Of a stretch of DNA of 64,000 nt, positions 1-8,519 are shown piece by piece. The notes below the pieces were generated by a model. It saw only the letters and a program-made list of their open reading frames with translations. It did no database searches and had not been told where the DNA came from. The position numbers were made by a program, and so were the translations under genes. Every line of letters begins with the position of its first letter. Position 1 is the first letter of the stretch. The stretch comes from Gammaproteobacteria bacterium (lineage in GTDB: Bacteria > Pseudomonadota > Gammaproteobacteria > Arenicellales > JAANXG01): assembly GCA_024638505.1 (NCBI GenBank), contig JAHEKE010000004.1:109763-173762 (forward strand), in the 5' to 3' direction.

Positions 1-2
1 AT

Positions 3-104
3 ATGAGCTACTTTGAGGAACACACTGCCGATCGCCGGACAATCAAATCGGGCTGGATCATGGTCCTTATCGTGAATGCCGCACTCATGATCCTGACCCT
101 TTAA
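3..104 (+). CDS. C-terminal tail of a membrane protein (partial)
   Basis: An open frame enters from the left edge and stops at TAA 102-104. The visible 33 residues end in a hydrophobic stretch (GWIMVLIVNAALMILTL) that could be a last transmembrane helix. An ATG lies at position 3, but the frame is open to the window edge, so this is more likely the tail of a longer gene than a whole one. The function cannot be told. Confidence 0.4.
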   Translation: MSYFEEHTADRRTIKSGWIMVLIVNAALMILTL

Positions 105-401
105 AACCATTAGCTACCGATCAATTTCGATACCCACCGCCGTCAGGCATCAGGTAACACGCCGCTGCTCTCAGACCAATCCTACAGAGGTACGCGGATT
201 GTCATTCAACGCTGGCTAAGATCACCTACCCGGCACGACGACTACCCCTTGATACGGGCGGATATTGCCGGATAAAAGTGGAGATAGCTTCAGGCCGCCG
301 TGAATTCTGCGATCTTACTTGGTTTCATTGTTATCTTCCCTCTGTCTTTGGGCGAATGCGATAAAATCCACAGATCTTGTGGGATTCAACAGCAGTCAGC
401 T
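105..401. other. Intergenic stretch, nothing recognised
   Basis: About 300 bases lie between the partial gene and the stop of the protease gene. I see no convincing gene or strong hairpin. A rightward frame from about 300 starts with a signal-like stretch, but it runs into the antisense of the protease gene and has no ribosome binding site. Confidence 0.5.
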
Positions 402-1901
402 CTATCGAACGACGATAAACAGCGCCGAGTCTCCACGGGCAACGCGCAGCGCGGCAGTTTGCTCGGTTCGATTAAGAACGCCAACCATCTCTTTTACGGT
501 GGATACCCGCTCGCGGTTCACTGAGAGAACGATGTCGCCGGGCCGCAGACCGGTGCGCCAGGCCGGACTGTTCGGCTCAACGTCAGCGATGAGCACACCC
601 TCAATCTCGCCGTAGCGCGGGTGGTCTGGCCCGAGGTCCTGAAAAACCGCGCCGGACAGCCTTTTCGCGGTCTCACCTCTACTCGGTCTATCGGTAGGCG
701 CCCCCACGGTTGCCATCAACGTGTTTTCCTCTCCGTCTCGAAGCAGCCGAATCTCGATTTCCTGATCGATAGGCACCAGACCTATGGTGTTGCGCAAGTC
801 CGCTGAATCTTCGATGTCTTTGCCGTCCACGCGCACGATAACATCCCCGACTTTAATGCCGGCCTGCTCGGCAGAGGAATCAGGCACCACCTGGGAGACC
901 AGCGCCCCTTTTGCGGTGTCAATGCCAAGGGCCTGCACCAGATCTGGCGTAACGTCCTGGATGACGACTCCCAGACGACCCCGGCGCACCTCACCGTGCT
1001 CGACCAGCTGATCCATAACGGCTATAGCCATTTTGCTTGGAACGGCAAATCCGATGCCCACGTTACCTCCGCCCGGGCCTATAATCGCCGTGTTGATGCC
1101 GATCAGCTCACCGCTTAAAGAAACGAGCGCCCCGCCAGAGTTACCCGGATTAATCGATGCATCGGTTTGAATGAAATCCTCATAACCGTCAATTTTAAGG
1201 CCGCTTCGTCCGAGCGCACTCACAATGCCGGAAGTAACGGTCTGACCGATGCCAAAAGGATTTCCCACCGCAACCACAAAATCACCCACTGCCAGTGCGT
1301 CAGAATCACCGAACGGCAGACCTACCAGATCCTCGTTGTTTATCTTGAGCAGCGCGATATCTGTTCCTGGGTCGCTTCCTATTAACTCAGCTTCGAACAC
1401 GCGACGATCTTTGAGTGTCACTCTGATCTCATCGGCGTTATCTATTACGTGATGGTTGGTGATGACGTAGCCTTTTTTTGCATCAACGATTACGCCTGAT
1501 CCCACGCTGGCCTGCTGCTGCGGTGCCTGTTCTGGCATATTAAAAAAACGGCGAAAAAAAGGATCGCGGAATAGCGGGTTCAGCCGGACATTGACGCGGG
1601 AGGTCACGGAAATGTTCACCACCGCCGGCGTTACGCGCTCAATCAATCGTGACAGCGTCGGAACTCCTTCATCATCAAACTCAAAGGGGATCGCCGCGCC
1701 GGCCCGAGGTGGCGCAATCAGCATAATCGCAATGAGCAACCCGGTGAAGGCAAAGTAGGTTAACCTATCCACCCGCCGTTTCGAGTCGTTGCTGCGATCT
1801 GGGCATGGTGCCGTTGCCGCAGAGTGAGGTAACCCTGGTGAATAGTCGGTAAAGCTGGTGCGGCGGGACTGCACTACCTGGCTAAACGATGTGAATTGCA
1901 T
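402..1901 (-). CDS. htrA: Do/DegP-family periplasmic serine protease with two PDZ domains
   Basis: A 499-residue HtrA/Do-family protease for envelope protein quality control. A basic N-terminal stretch of about 45 residues precedes a membrane helix or signal (about 47-68). The trypsin-like domain carries the triad His151 (TNHHVID), Asp181 (GTDIALL) and Ser255 (GNSGGAL). Two PDZ domains follow (about 300-390 and 400-499). The ATG at 1901 is supported by AGGAGGG about 8 bases upstream, so the long cytoplasmic-looking leader is probably real and the protein may be membrane-anchored instead of cleaved. It diverges from two small heat-shock genes across a region with sigma-32-like promoters on both strands, which suggests joint heat-shock control. 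DegP versus DegQ cannot be decided from sequence alone. Confidence 0.95.
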   Translation of the reverse strand: MQFTSFSQVVQSRRTSFTDYSPGLPHSAATAPCPDRSNDSKRRVDRLTYFAFTGLLIAIMLIAPPRAGAAIPFEFDDEGVPTLSRLIERVTPAVVNISVTSRVNVRLNPLFRDPFFRRFFNMPEQAPQQQASVGSGVIVDAKKGYVITNHHVIDNADEIRVTLKDRRVFEAELIGSDPGTDIALLKINNEDLVGLPFGDSDALAVGDFVVAVGNPFGIGQTVTSGIVSALGRSGLKIDGYEDFIQTDASINPGNSGGALVSLSGELIGINTAIIGPGGGNVGIGFAVPSKMAIAVMDQLVEHGEVRRGRLGVVIQDVTPDLVQALGIDTAKGALVSQVVPDSSAEQAGIKVGDVIVRVDGKDIEDSADLRNTIGLVPIDQEIEIRLLRDGEENTLMATVGAPTDRPSRGETAKRLSGAVFQDLGPDHPRYGEIEGVLIADVEPNSPAWRTGLRPGDIVLSVNRERVSTVKEMVGVLNRTEQTAALRVARGDSALFIVVR

Positions 1902-1988
1902 GGTTAAGCCCTCCTGATATTAAGGTCGTAGCTTCTCGACTGGGCCGCTCACTCGCGTACCCCATCGGCCGCTGTATTGACTTATATC

Positions 1989-2016
1989 AGGTGGGGACCC
2001 TTCCCTTCTTTTCAAG
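1989..2016 (-). promoter_or_regulatory. Sigma-32-like heat-shock promoter for the Do protease gene
   Basis: On the minus strand, a CTTGAA -35 box (2016-2011) is followed after 14 bases by CCCCACCT (1996-1989), close to the sigma-32 -10 consensus CCCCATtT. It would give a leader of about 80 bases before the ATG at 1901. This is a pattern match only. Confidence 0.55.
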
Positions 2017-2063
2017 AGACCCAGTGCACGCTAAACGCGTCAAGGAATGGGTCCCGATTCGAA

Positions 2064-2092
2064 CTTGAAAAATAATTCAGCCAGCCCTATAT
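2064..2092 (+). promoter_or_regulatory. Sigma-32-like heat-shock promoter for the hsp20 pair
   Basis: CTTGAA at 2064-2069, a 15-base spacer, then CCCTATAT at 2085-2092, near the sigma-32 consensus CTTGAA / CCCCATtT. Transcription would start near 2100, about 36 bases before the ATG at 2136. It faces away from the similar minus-strand promoter about 50 bases to its left. Confidence 0.55.
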
Positions 2093-2135
2093 GGGTAATC
2101 TACAAAAAATGTCTGAAATTTTTGGGAGGTGCATA

Positions 2136-2573
2136 ATGGTCTACAGGTTCGTCGACCCCTTTAACGCGCTCTATGATTTCCAGCGAGCACTCGATTCAAC
2201 GCGCTTCAGCGACTGGTTCGGACGAAGTACCGCAGGTGCCGGGACTTCTCCTGCGATCAACGTATTTTCTAAAGGCGATGATTGCGTCATCGTCGCCGAG
2301 CTGCCCGGTGTAAACAAGAATGACATAGACGTCAGCGTCAAAGGGAATCACGTCAGAATAAGTGGAAAGAGAGAGATATCTTATGGCGATGGCGATGGCG
2401 ACGGCGTCAGCATCCATCGCCGTGAACGTACTTCAGGCGGTTTTGACCGGACGCTGACCGTGCCGATCCACGTCGACGCCGATGGCGTTAAAGCAGAGTT
2501 TCAGGACGGCGTCCTCGCCGTATTTTTACCCAGGGCGGAGGCGGACAAGCCCCGCTCGGTCAACATCAGATGA
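2136..2573 (+). CDS. Small heat-shock protein, Hsp20/alpha-crystallin family (first copy)
   Basis: A 145-residue Hsp20-type holdase chaperone. The alpha-crystallin domain spans about residues 40-140, with the typical AELPGV, a KGNHVRISGKRE stretch and GVLAVFLPR, the conserved A-x-x-x-n-GVL element. The start at 2136 is chosen because GGGAGGT sits 5-11 bases upstream; a frame extension to 2091 lacks a site. A run of alternating Asp-Gly residues (about 85-92) comes from a hexanucleotide GATGGC repeat. Only 16 bases separate it from the second copy, so the two are probably one transcript from the sigma-32-like promoter. Confidence 0.92.
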   Translation: MVYRFVDPFNALYDFQRALDSTRFSDWFGRSTAGAGTSPAINVFSKGDDCVIVAELPGVNKNDIDVSVKGNHVRISGKREISYGDGDGDGVSIHRRERTSGGFDRTLTVPIHVDADGVKAEFQDGVLAVFLPRAEADKPRSVNIR

Positions 2574-2589
2574 CGTTCGGGAGGTTATC

Positions 2590-2988
2590 ATGACACCACA
2601 AGACCTAGAGGTACAAGAGAAGAAAACGCAGCCTGAGGAACAAGCTGAGAAAACCGAGACGGGTCGATATTTCGTGCCACAGACCGACATTCACGAATCC
2701 ACCGATGCCTTGTTTGTGGCGATGGATATGCCGGGTGTGGGCAAGGACAGTGTGGATATCCAGGTAGAAAAAAACGTGTTGACCATAACAGGCAACATTG
2801 ACTTCTCAAAATACGAGGATTTAAAACCGATCTACACGGAATACAGCGTAGGCCACTATACGCGCAGCTTCACTCTGTCGAGTGAGATAGACAAAAACAA
2901 CATTTCGGCCAAGATGGCAGACGGCGTGCTCGCGCTGCACCTGCCGAAGATCAAGGAGGCTGCAGCGAAAAAGATCGAGGTTCAATAG
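2590..2988 (+). CDS. Small heat-shock protein, Hsp20/alpha-crystallin family (second copy)
   Basis: A 132-residue Hsp20 protein with a Glu/Gln/Lys-rich N-terminal arm (residues 1-25) followed by an alpha-crystallin domain containing AMDMPGV, KNVLTITG and GVLALHLPK. The start at 2590 has GGGAGG 6-11 bases upstream. It is clearly diverged from the first copy (shorter arm, different loops), so this is an old duplication or two acquired types that may form mixed oligomers. It is cotranscribed with the first copy by spacing. Confidence 0.92.
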   Translation: MTPQDLEVQEKKTQPEEQAEKTETGRYFVPQTDIHESTDALFVAMDMPGVGKDSVDIQVEKNVLTITGNIDFSKYEDLKPIYTEYSVGHYTRSFTLSSEIDKNNISAKMADGVLALHLPKIKEAAAKKIEVQ

Positions 2989-3086
2989 CACGCGACTCCG
3001 CTCCCGCTGTTAAATCGTGCGCTTTGCCGCGCGCTTGTCTGTGGACTGCGCACGAACCTTGTCGCGCGGAAGATAGTGCCATACCG

Positions 3087-3983
3087 CTACCCGGCATGAT
3101 GGTCAGCCTGCCACGCCTTTGCCTGCACCATGATCCAGTCGTGGAATGCCCTCAAGCCCGGGTTATTGAGTGCTCCGCCCGGATAAGCGAGGTAGTAGCC
3201 GTAGTGACTGAGCTCAACTGTGGAAACTTTGAACAGTCGGCCAGTCGACAGCTCTGCAGCCACCAGTGAATCGTTCAAAGCCAGCCCCTGACCGTCGATC
3301 ACCGCCTGCACACGAACGTTAGGATCAGGCACAACCAGACCATCGCGCGTGGACCGATAGGGCAACCCAGCGGCGTTATGCCAGTCAAGCCACGCCTCGC
3401 TGCCCTCTCTGTCATGCAGCAAGGTCAAATCCGGCAAAACGGTCTCAAGCCCGTTATGCTCAATACGCCGGCTGATCTCAGCACCAGCAGTCGGCATCGC
3501 TGGGCATGTAAACAACAGTTTCATCTCCATGTCCGTCCATTGCCCCTTACCCCAGCGAATCGCCATGTCGATGTTTTCCGTGCGCACATCAATGAGGTCG
3601 ATCAGCGGCTGTATACGCAAGCCGATGCGCGGATGGTCGCTCATAAAAATCATCAGCCGAGGAGATAACCAGCGCGAGGCAAAGTAGGTTGACATGCCGA
3701 TGGTAATACGCCCCGGGCTCGCTTCACGCAGCGCGGCAATTTCCTGCTGCAAGCCGTTAAGCGCCGTCTGCGCAGCAGACCAGAGCTTCTTGCCCTTTTC
3801 GGTCAGTGCGATGCCGCCTGGGAGGCGGGTGAAAACTTCAAAGCCGAGCTCGCGTTCAAGCCGCTTAATCTGATAGCTGATCGCGCCTTTGGTCAGGCTA
3901 AGTTCATCTGCCGCCGCGGTGAAGCTCGAATGACGGGCGACGACATCGAACACCGCTAATGTATCTAAGGCTCTGAAGCGCAT
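3087..3983 (-). CDS. LysR-family transcriptional regulator, GcvA-like
   Basis: A 298-residue LysR-type regulator. The N-terminal winged helix-turn-helix (about residues 5-65) contains SSFTAAADELSLTKGAIS and a recognition helix ending in QIKRLE, typical of the GcvA subgroup. The rest is the periplasmic-binding-like effector domain (about 90-290). The ATG at 3983 fits the family length. It diverges from the MttB-like/GcvT-like pair with a 117-base shared intergenic region holding inverted repeats, the classic layout for a LysR regulator of the neighbouring operon. The effector is unknown; a methylated amine or betaine is a reasonable guess from the neighbours. Confidence 0.9.
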   Translation of the reverse strand: MRFRALDTLAVFDVVARHSSFTAAADELSLTKGAISYQIKRLERELGFEVFTRLPGGIALTEKGKKLWSAAQTALNGLQQEIAALREASPGRITIGMSTYFASRWLSPRLMIFMSDHPRIGLRIQPLIDLIDVRTENIDMAIRWGKGQWTDMEMKLLFTCPAMPTAGAEISRRIEHNGLETVLPDLTLLHDREGSEAWLDWHNAAGLPYRSTRDGLVVPDPNVRVQAVIDGQGLALNDSLVAAELSTGRLFKVSTVELSHYGYYLAYPGGALNNPGLRAFHDWIMVQAKAWQADHHAG

Positions 3984-4028
3984 TGATTGAGTTTAATAAA
4001 TTTGTACAGCCGGTATAAATCTTTTTAC

Positions 4029-4073
4029 TTGATTGTGTCAACCTGAGTAGCAAAGAATCAAACAATAATTGAT
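4029..4073. promoter_or_regulatory. Candidate LysR operator region
   Basis: Two short inverted repeats lie between the divergent genes: TTGA-N5-TCAA at 4029-4041 and ATCAA-N7-TTGAT at 4057-4073. LysR regulators usually bind interrupted dyads of this size near the divergent promoters. The assignment rests on position and symmetry only. Confidence 0.4.
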
Positions 4074-4100
4074 ACATTGGGATAGAGAGTCAAAAGACCG

Positions 4101-5672
4101 TTGCCGCCTTTGTCGAATAAAATTATTAAACAGGAACCCCTAATCGCCGGCAAACGGCGCGGGGGCCGTTTGGCCAGGATTGCCGCGCGCGCGCAGCAGG
4201 CGAAAATTGCGCCGCGCGCACCGAAACGCCTCATCCCTACCGTTGAACTGCTGGACGAGGAGAACCTGGACACGCTGGAAGGTCACGCGGACTGGATCCT
4301 TAAGGAAGTCGGCGTGGAGTTTCGGGGTGATGCGGAGGCACTGCAGTTATTCAAACACGCAGGTGCAACGGTAAAGGGAGAACGGGTTCGCTTCGATCCG
4401 GGTCACGCCAAAGCGCTGTGCTCTACTGCACCCAGCGAGTTCGTAATGCATGCCAGGGATCCAGCCCATTCTATTGTGGTTGGGGGTAATTCAGTTGCAT
4501 TTACACCCGGCTACGGTTCCCCGTTTGTGACGGATAACGATCACGGTCGGCGTTACTCCACACTCGAGGATTTTAAGAACTTCGTCAAGCTCACTTTCAG
4601 CACGCCGTGGTTACATCACTCCGGCGGCACCGTGTGCGAACCGGTAGATGTACCGGTCAACAAACGTCATCTGGACATGATTTACGCGCACATACGCTAT
4701 TCAACCAAACCGTTTATGGGCAGCGTCACCGCTGCCGAACGCGCACTAGACTCCATTGCCATGGCTAAAATCCTGTTTGGAGAGAGTTTTATGGAAGACC
4801 ACTGCGTTGTCCAGGGCAACATCAACCTTAACTCCCCACTGGTGCTGGACAGCGTGATGTCGGGCTCTCTCAAAGCTTACTCGGCAGCCAACCAGGGCGT
4901 ATTTATCTCTCCTTTTTTACTCGGTGGCGCGATGGGCCCGGTTACGCAACCCGCCCTCATCGCCCAGGCGCATGCGGAGACCATTGCGGCAATTGCGCTA
5001 ACCCAGCTCGTGCGCGAGGGTTCACCCGTTGTTTACGGCAACTTTCTCACCACGCTGGATCTGCAAACCGGCGCACCAACCTTCGGGACACCAGAGGCGA
5101 GTCTCTCCGCTCTGGCTTTGGGACAGCTCAGCAGGCGCATGAAATTACCTCTGCGCGGAATAGGCCACGTTACCGCGGCCAAAACGGCCGATGGTCAGGC
5201 TATGCAAGAGTCAGCCGATACCATGACGGCAGCGCTGATGGCCGGGTCGACCGTTGTGTTTCATGCCGCAGGCTGGCTGGAGGGCGGTTTGACCATGGGC
5301 TACGAGAAGTTCGCGCTGGACCTCGATCGCTGCGGCATGATGTGTCGATTTTTAGAAGGCCTCAAAATAGATGACAATCAGCTCGCCAGAGAGGCTTACA
5401 GACAGACGGGCCCGGGGGAGAATTTTCTCAGTAACGACCATACGCTGGCTAATTTTGAAAGCGCAAACTATAGATCTGATTTGCTGGCAGATACCAGGTC
5501 TTTTGAACAATGGGCCGGTGCTGGGCGCCAGGACGCAGCGCAAAGGGCACATAAAAAGTGGAAAGACATGCTCAGCCGGTACCAAGCGCCCGATATCGAT
5601 CCTGCTATTGATGAAGCGCTAAAAGACTTTATCACTCTAAAAAAAGAATCAATGCCGGACCAATGGCATTAA
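4101..5672 (+). CDS. MttB-family (trimethylamine methyltransferase-like) protein, non-pyrrolysine
   Basis: A 523-residue member of the MttB superfamily, which demethylates trimethylamine, glycine betaine or related quaternary amines. Family landmarks seen include HARDP, the GGTVCEPVDVP region, NQGVFISPFLLGGAMGPVTQ, PTFGTPE and HAAGWLEGGL. The frame is uninterrupted, so there is no in-frame amber codon and no pyrrolysine; it belongs to the non-Pyl branch that includes MtgB-type betaine methyltransferases. An Arg/Ala-rich N-terminal extension (about residues 15-45) is unusual. The start is uncertain: TTG 4101 with only a weak GAGAG upstream. It lies 28 bases before a GcvT-like gene and diverges from a LysR regulator. 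No corrinoid-protein gene is nearby, so the methyl acceptor is unclear. Confidence 0.85.
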   Translation: MPPLSNKIIKQEPLIAGKRRGGRLARIAARAQQAKIAPRAPKRLIPTVELLDEENLDTLEGHADWILKEVGVEFRGDAEALQLFKHAGATVKGERVRFDPGHAKALCSTAPSEFVMHARDPAHSIVVGGNSVAFTPGYGSPFVTDNDHGRRYSTLEDFKNFVKLTFSTPWLHHSGGTVCEPVDVPVNKRHLDMIYAHIRYSTKPFMGSVTAAERALDSIAMAKILFGESFMEDHCVVQGNINLNSPLVLDSVMSGSLKAYSAANQGVFISPFLLGGAMGPVTQPALIAQAHAETIAAIALTQLVREGSPVVYGNFLTTLDLQTGAPTFGTPEASLSALALGQLSRRMKLPLRGIGHVTAAKTADGQAMQESADTMTAALMAGSTVVFHAAGWLEGGLTMGYEKFALDLDRCGMMCRFLEGLKIDDNQLAREAYRQTGPGENFLSNDHTLANFESANYRSDLLADTRSFEQWAGAGRQDAAQRAHKKWKDMLSRYQAPDIDPAIDEALKDFITLKKESMPDQWH

Positions 5673-5700
5673 TCCAAAATCTTAACTGAGGAGAACGATC

Positions 5701-6813
5701 GTGACTGACTCACCGCGCACTTCCGAGCTAGCCTCCCGCCATCGAGCCCTGGGTTCGGGTCTCGAGGACTGGAACGGCATGGGAACAGCCTGGACCTACA
5801 ACACCGATCCAAATGACGAACATGACGCCGTGCGCGAGGCTGCGGGGCTGTTCGATATGTCACCGCTGAAAAAAGTGTTTATGCGTGGTACAGATGCTGG
5901 TCAGGTAGCCAACCACATCATTACCCGCGATTTAATTAGAGTGGCTCCGGGGCAGTCTGTCTACGGGGCTATTCTGACCGAACGGGGAACGGTCTGCGAC
6001 GATGCTATTATTGCCAACAACGGAAGCGAAGAGTGGTATGTATGTCACGGCTCCGGCGAAAGCATGGAAAGAATTGGTGAGTCCGCAGCGGGCAGAAATG
6101 TTGACATCGAGCTGGACGATGATCTGCACAATATTTCCCTGCAAGGCCCCAAAGCTTTAGGCCTGCTCGACCAGCACACGCCCGCGGATCTGAGCAAACT
6201 CAAGTACTTTCATCATCAAGCAACTGAACTGTTCGGACACAAGTGCCGTATCTCCCGTACCGGATACTCAGGCGAGCGCGGCTATGAAATTCTGGCCGAT
6301 CGCTCCGTGATCTGCGACCTGTGGGACAACATCCTCGGTTACGGTGCGGATGAAGGTATCATGCCGTGCTCCTTTACCGCGCTCGATAAAGTACGGATCG
6401 AAGCCGCACTCCTGTTCTTTGGTTATGACATGACCGATGAACACAGCCCCTGGGAGGTGGGCCTGGGTTTCACCGTCAGTAGAACCAAGGAAAACTTCCG
6501 CGGCAAAGAGGCAGTCCTCGCATTAAAGGGAAAAGAGCGTTTCCTTGCCGCCGGCATTGTGGCCGACCACAGCGACGCTCTGGCAGGGGGCGAAAAGCTG
6601 CTGTTGAAGGATGAAGAGGTAGGCGTAGTCAACAGCCCCGCCTGGTCGCACCGCATGCAGAAATCGCTGGCACTTGTTCATTTGCATCCTACAGCCGCTG
6701 CACCGGGCACAGAGTTAGACGTGGCGAGCGATAATTTAACCTGCGGCGCCAGGGTAGAGGCTATACCTTTCTACGACCCGGAAAAGAAACGAGTGCACGC
6801 GCAGCAGCAATGA
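5701..6813 (+). CDS. GcvT-like aminomethyltransferase/demethylase (tetrahydrofolate-dependent family)
   Basis: A 370-residue protein of the glycine-cleavage T / dimethylglycine-dehydrogenase C-terminal superfamily. Visible signatures are an N-terminal GLFDMSPLKKVFMRG, a central RTGYSGERGYEI and the C-terminal barrel with FRGKEAVLALK. Relatives move a methyl or methylene group from a substrate to tetrahydrofolate. GTG 5701 is supported by GAGGAG 8-13 bases upstream. Tight linkage to the MttB-like gene suggests that the two act in sequence on a methylated amine, with folate as final acceptor. It is not the housekeeping gcvT: no gcvH or gcvP is present and the divergence is high. Confidence 0.82.
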   Translation: MTDSPRTSELASRHRALGSGLEDWNGMGTAWTYNTDPNDEHDAVREAAGLFDMSPLKKVFMRGTDAGQVANHIITRDLIRVAPGQSVYGAILTERGTVCDDAIIANNGSEEWYVCHGSGESMERIGESAAGRNVDIELDDDLHNISLQGPKALGLLDQHTPADLSKLKYFHHQATELFGHKCRISRTGYSGERGYEILADRSVICDLWDNILGYGADEGIMPCSFTALDKVRIEAALLFFGYDMTDEHSPWEVGLGFTVSRTKENFRGKEAVLALKGKERFLAAGIVADHSDALAGGEKLLLKDEEVGVVNSPAWSHRMQKSLALVHLHPTAAAPGTELDVASDNLTCGARVEAIPFYDPEKKRVHAQQQ

Positions 6814-7008
6814 CCGGCAGATAAACCTGCCTCCAAGTGCAGCGCGAGGGACCCAACTTTATGCCTTGAGGGATGCCGGCAAGCTACCAGCTAGCTAAGC
6901 TCAGGTCCTACCCAGCTCCGCTTTATCGATCCTTGCGCGGTACGGCTGCCTGCCATCCAGCGTGGTAGCTACCCTATCGTTTCGCGTCACCACTGCGCCG
7001 TCAGAAAG

Positions 7009-7845
7009 TCAAGTCAGTGTCGCCATCATGATTACGGGTTCGATCTGATGTGCCTGCAGGGCTTGGGCATAGTTAGCGAACTTGTCCGCAGCGTTGTCTC
7101 CGGTCAGCAGATGAAGTCCCAGCGGGGGCGGTGCATCCGATTTTTCCGCTTTGGCGAAAGCCTCACGAAAGTAGTCTATCGCGAACTGGCGCAGGTTTTT
7201 CTCAGCGATCACCGTAAATCCCGCTTGCTCAAGCAGGTCGGCAGTTTCATCGCGCGATCGCAAAAAACTGGTCGCCTCGGTTTCCGCCCAGGGCACGGGA
7301 TATCTCATGCCAGCGCCCGGTCCTTTCATTACGTCAAACACGCACAGCGCTGAATCGGGGCGTAGAACCCTCGCCAACTCGCCATAAAGCTTCGCACGCT
7401 GCGCAATGTTCATTGCCACGTGAAAGGTCACAGCCGCATCGAACATCTCATCATCAAACGGCATTGCCGTTGCGCTGCCCTGGCAGAACTCACAGACGGC
7501 AGATAGCTGCATTCTTTGCGTAAGCAGGCGCGCCACTTCGATAAACTCCTCGGTCAGATCCAATCCCATCACCCGGCAGCCGTGCTCAACGGCAAGGCAT
7601 CGCGCAGTTCCGCCTAAACCGCAACCCGCGTCCAAGACATGCATGCCCGCTTCGAGCGGCATCAATTCGAGCGCCTTGAGGGTGGTAATGCGGCCGGCGG
7701 TGTGGAATTCGTCGACTGGCGCAAGATCCTCCAGCGTCAAAGCATTTAGGTTGGCGCCAGCCGCCGCGAGCCCGTCAAGGACCACTTCAGCCAAACCGGA
7801 TTTACGGTAATGCGCCGAAACGCGATTTTCTATTTCCGTTGACAT
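7009..7845 (-). CDS. Class I SAM-dependent methyltransferase, sarcosine/dimethylglycine methyltransferase-like
   Basis: A 278-residue methyltransferase with the SAM-binding motif VLDAGCGLGGTARCLA (about residues 70-85), the acidic GLDLTEEF and a post-motif DDEMFDAAVTFHVAMNIA. The leading VDEFHTAGR segment and the PVPWAETEATSFL segment resemble sarcosine/dimethylglycine N-methyltransferases and their uncharacterised relatives. It converges on the MttB/GcvT pair with about 195 bases between them, hinting at a shared methylamine or betaine theme, but many unrelated enzymes share this fold. Substrate unproven. Confidence 0.8.
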   Translation of the reverse strand: MSTEIENRVSAHYRKSGLAEVVLDGLAAAGANLNALTLEDLAPVDEFHTAGRITTLKALELMPLEAGMHVLDAGCGLGGTARCLAVEHGCRVMGLDLTEEFIEVARLLTQRMQLSAVCEFCQGSATAMPFDDEMFDAAVTFHVAMNIAQRAKLYGELARVLRPDSALCVFDVMKGPGAGMRYPVPWAETEATSFLRSRDETADLLEQAGFTVIAEKNLRQFAIDYFREAFAKAEKSDAPPPLGLHLLTGDNAADKFANYAQALQAHQIEPVIMMATLT

Positions 7846-7971
7846 GTACCTTTATAACGCCGGTTTCAATACTGTTTACTTCCAGCTGAGCCCGGCATAC
7901 CGCTAAAGGGGGTTGCTGCGCCAGCCAATGACCGTTGAGCGCTATGATTCAATTTGCAAGCGCGCTCGACG

Positions 7972-8181
7972 TCAATCGAATATTTTCTGCAAATGCGATA
8001 TCAATTTTGCCGCAGTGCTGCCTTTATCTCCTTTTTCCTTGACCTCTTGCATCGCAATATCAAGTGTTTCACGTATTTCTACATCATTGAGAATGTTCTT
8101 TCTATGCAGCTCTTTCAATAGGGCATCGCAAATAGCGAGTGCGGCTAATCCCGCAGTACCTGCAACATCTGCTTGTTTCAT
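7972..8181 (-). CDS. Small conserved-looking protein, function unknown
   Basis: A 69-residue, mostly helical acidic/basic protein (MKQADVAGTAGLAALAICD at the start). ATG 8181 is preferred because AAGGGG lies about 9 bases upstream; an in-frame GTG sits directly before it. The composition and the good ribosome binding site make it a likely real gene. No family recognised and no membrane segment. Confidence 0.6.
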   Translation of the reverse strand: MKQADVAGTAGLAALAICDALLKELHRKNILNDVEIRETLDIAMQEVKEKGDKGSTAAKLISHLQKIFD

Positions 8182-8184
8182 CAC

Positions 8185-8519
8185 CAGCTACCCCTTAGGT
8201 ATGTTATGTCGCCATTGTCCATCATTACGGCTTCTGTTGACCATATCGCCGCGCTTGGTATTGTGTATTGAATTAACCGACAAAGCCAGCAAATCACGAT
8301 GCCAACAAAAGAAGTAAAACCGGTTGATGCCCAAAAACAATTGCACAAATAGTCAGCAGATCTACTCCATGTCTAGCCACTGCCGGCAATATCGAGACAA
8401 AGCTTCCGTTTAGGCAGTAATAAAATTCTTGTTCGCACTGCTTGTTAATAAGTTCGACTTGAGCAGGCCGACGGTATGGGTGTGGACGTTACGAAAAAGC
8501 AGGCGCGCCGATGAGAAAT
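8185..8519. other. Gene-poor stretch
   Basis: About 335 bases between two leftward genes. A rightward 17-codon frame at 8297-8350 starts with MPTKEVKPVD but lacks a ribosome binding site. I see no strong hairpin. It probably carries the promoter of the 69-residue protein gene. Confidence 0.35.

Noticed and set aside
300..524. 74-codon rightward frame with a signal-like start
   Set aside because: It overlaps the end of the protease gene antisense, has no ribosome site, and loses any pattern after residue 20.
4029..4041. TTGATTGTGTCAA as an FNR box
   Set aside because: The half-sites are one base too close (13 instead of 14 bases), and the site lies in a LysR-controlled divergent region.
4101..5672. 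Pyrrolysine use in the MttB-like protein
   Set aside because: The frame contains no in-frame TAG and no pyl genes are seen, so it is the non-pyrrolysine type.
5701..6813. Housekeeping glycine cleavage gcvT with a glycine riboswitch
   Set aside because: No gcvH/gcvP neighbours, a diverged sequence and no riboswitch-like tandem fold before 4101.
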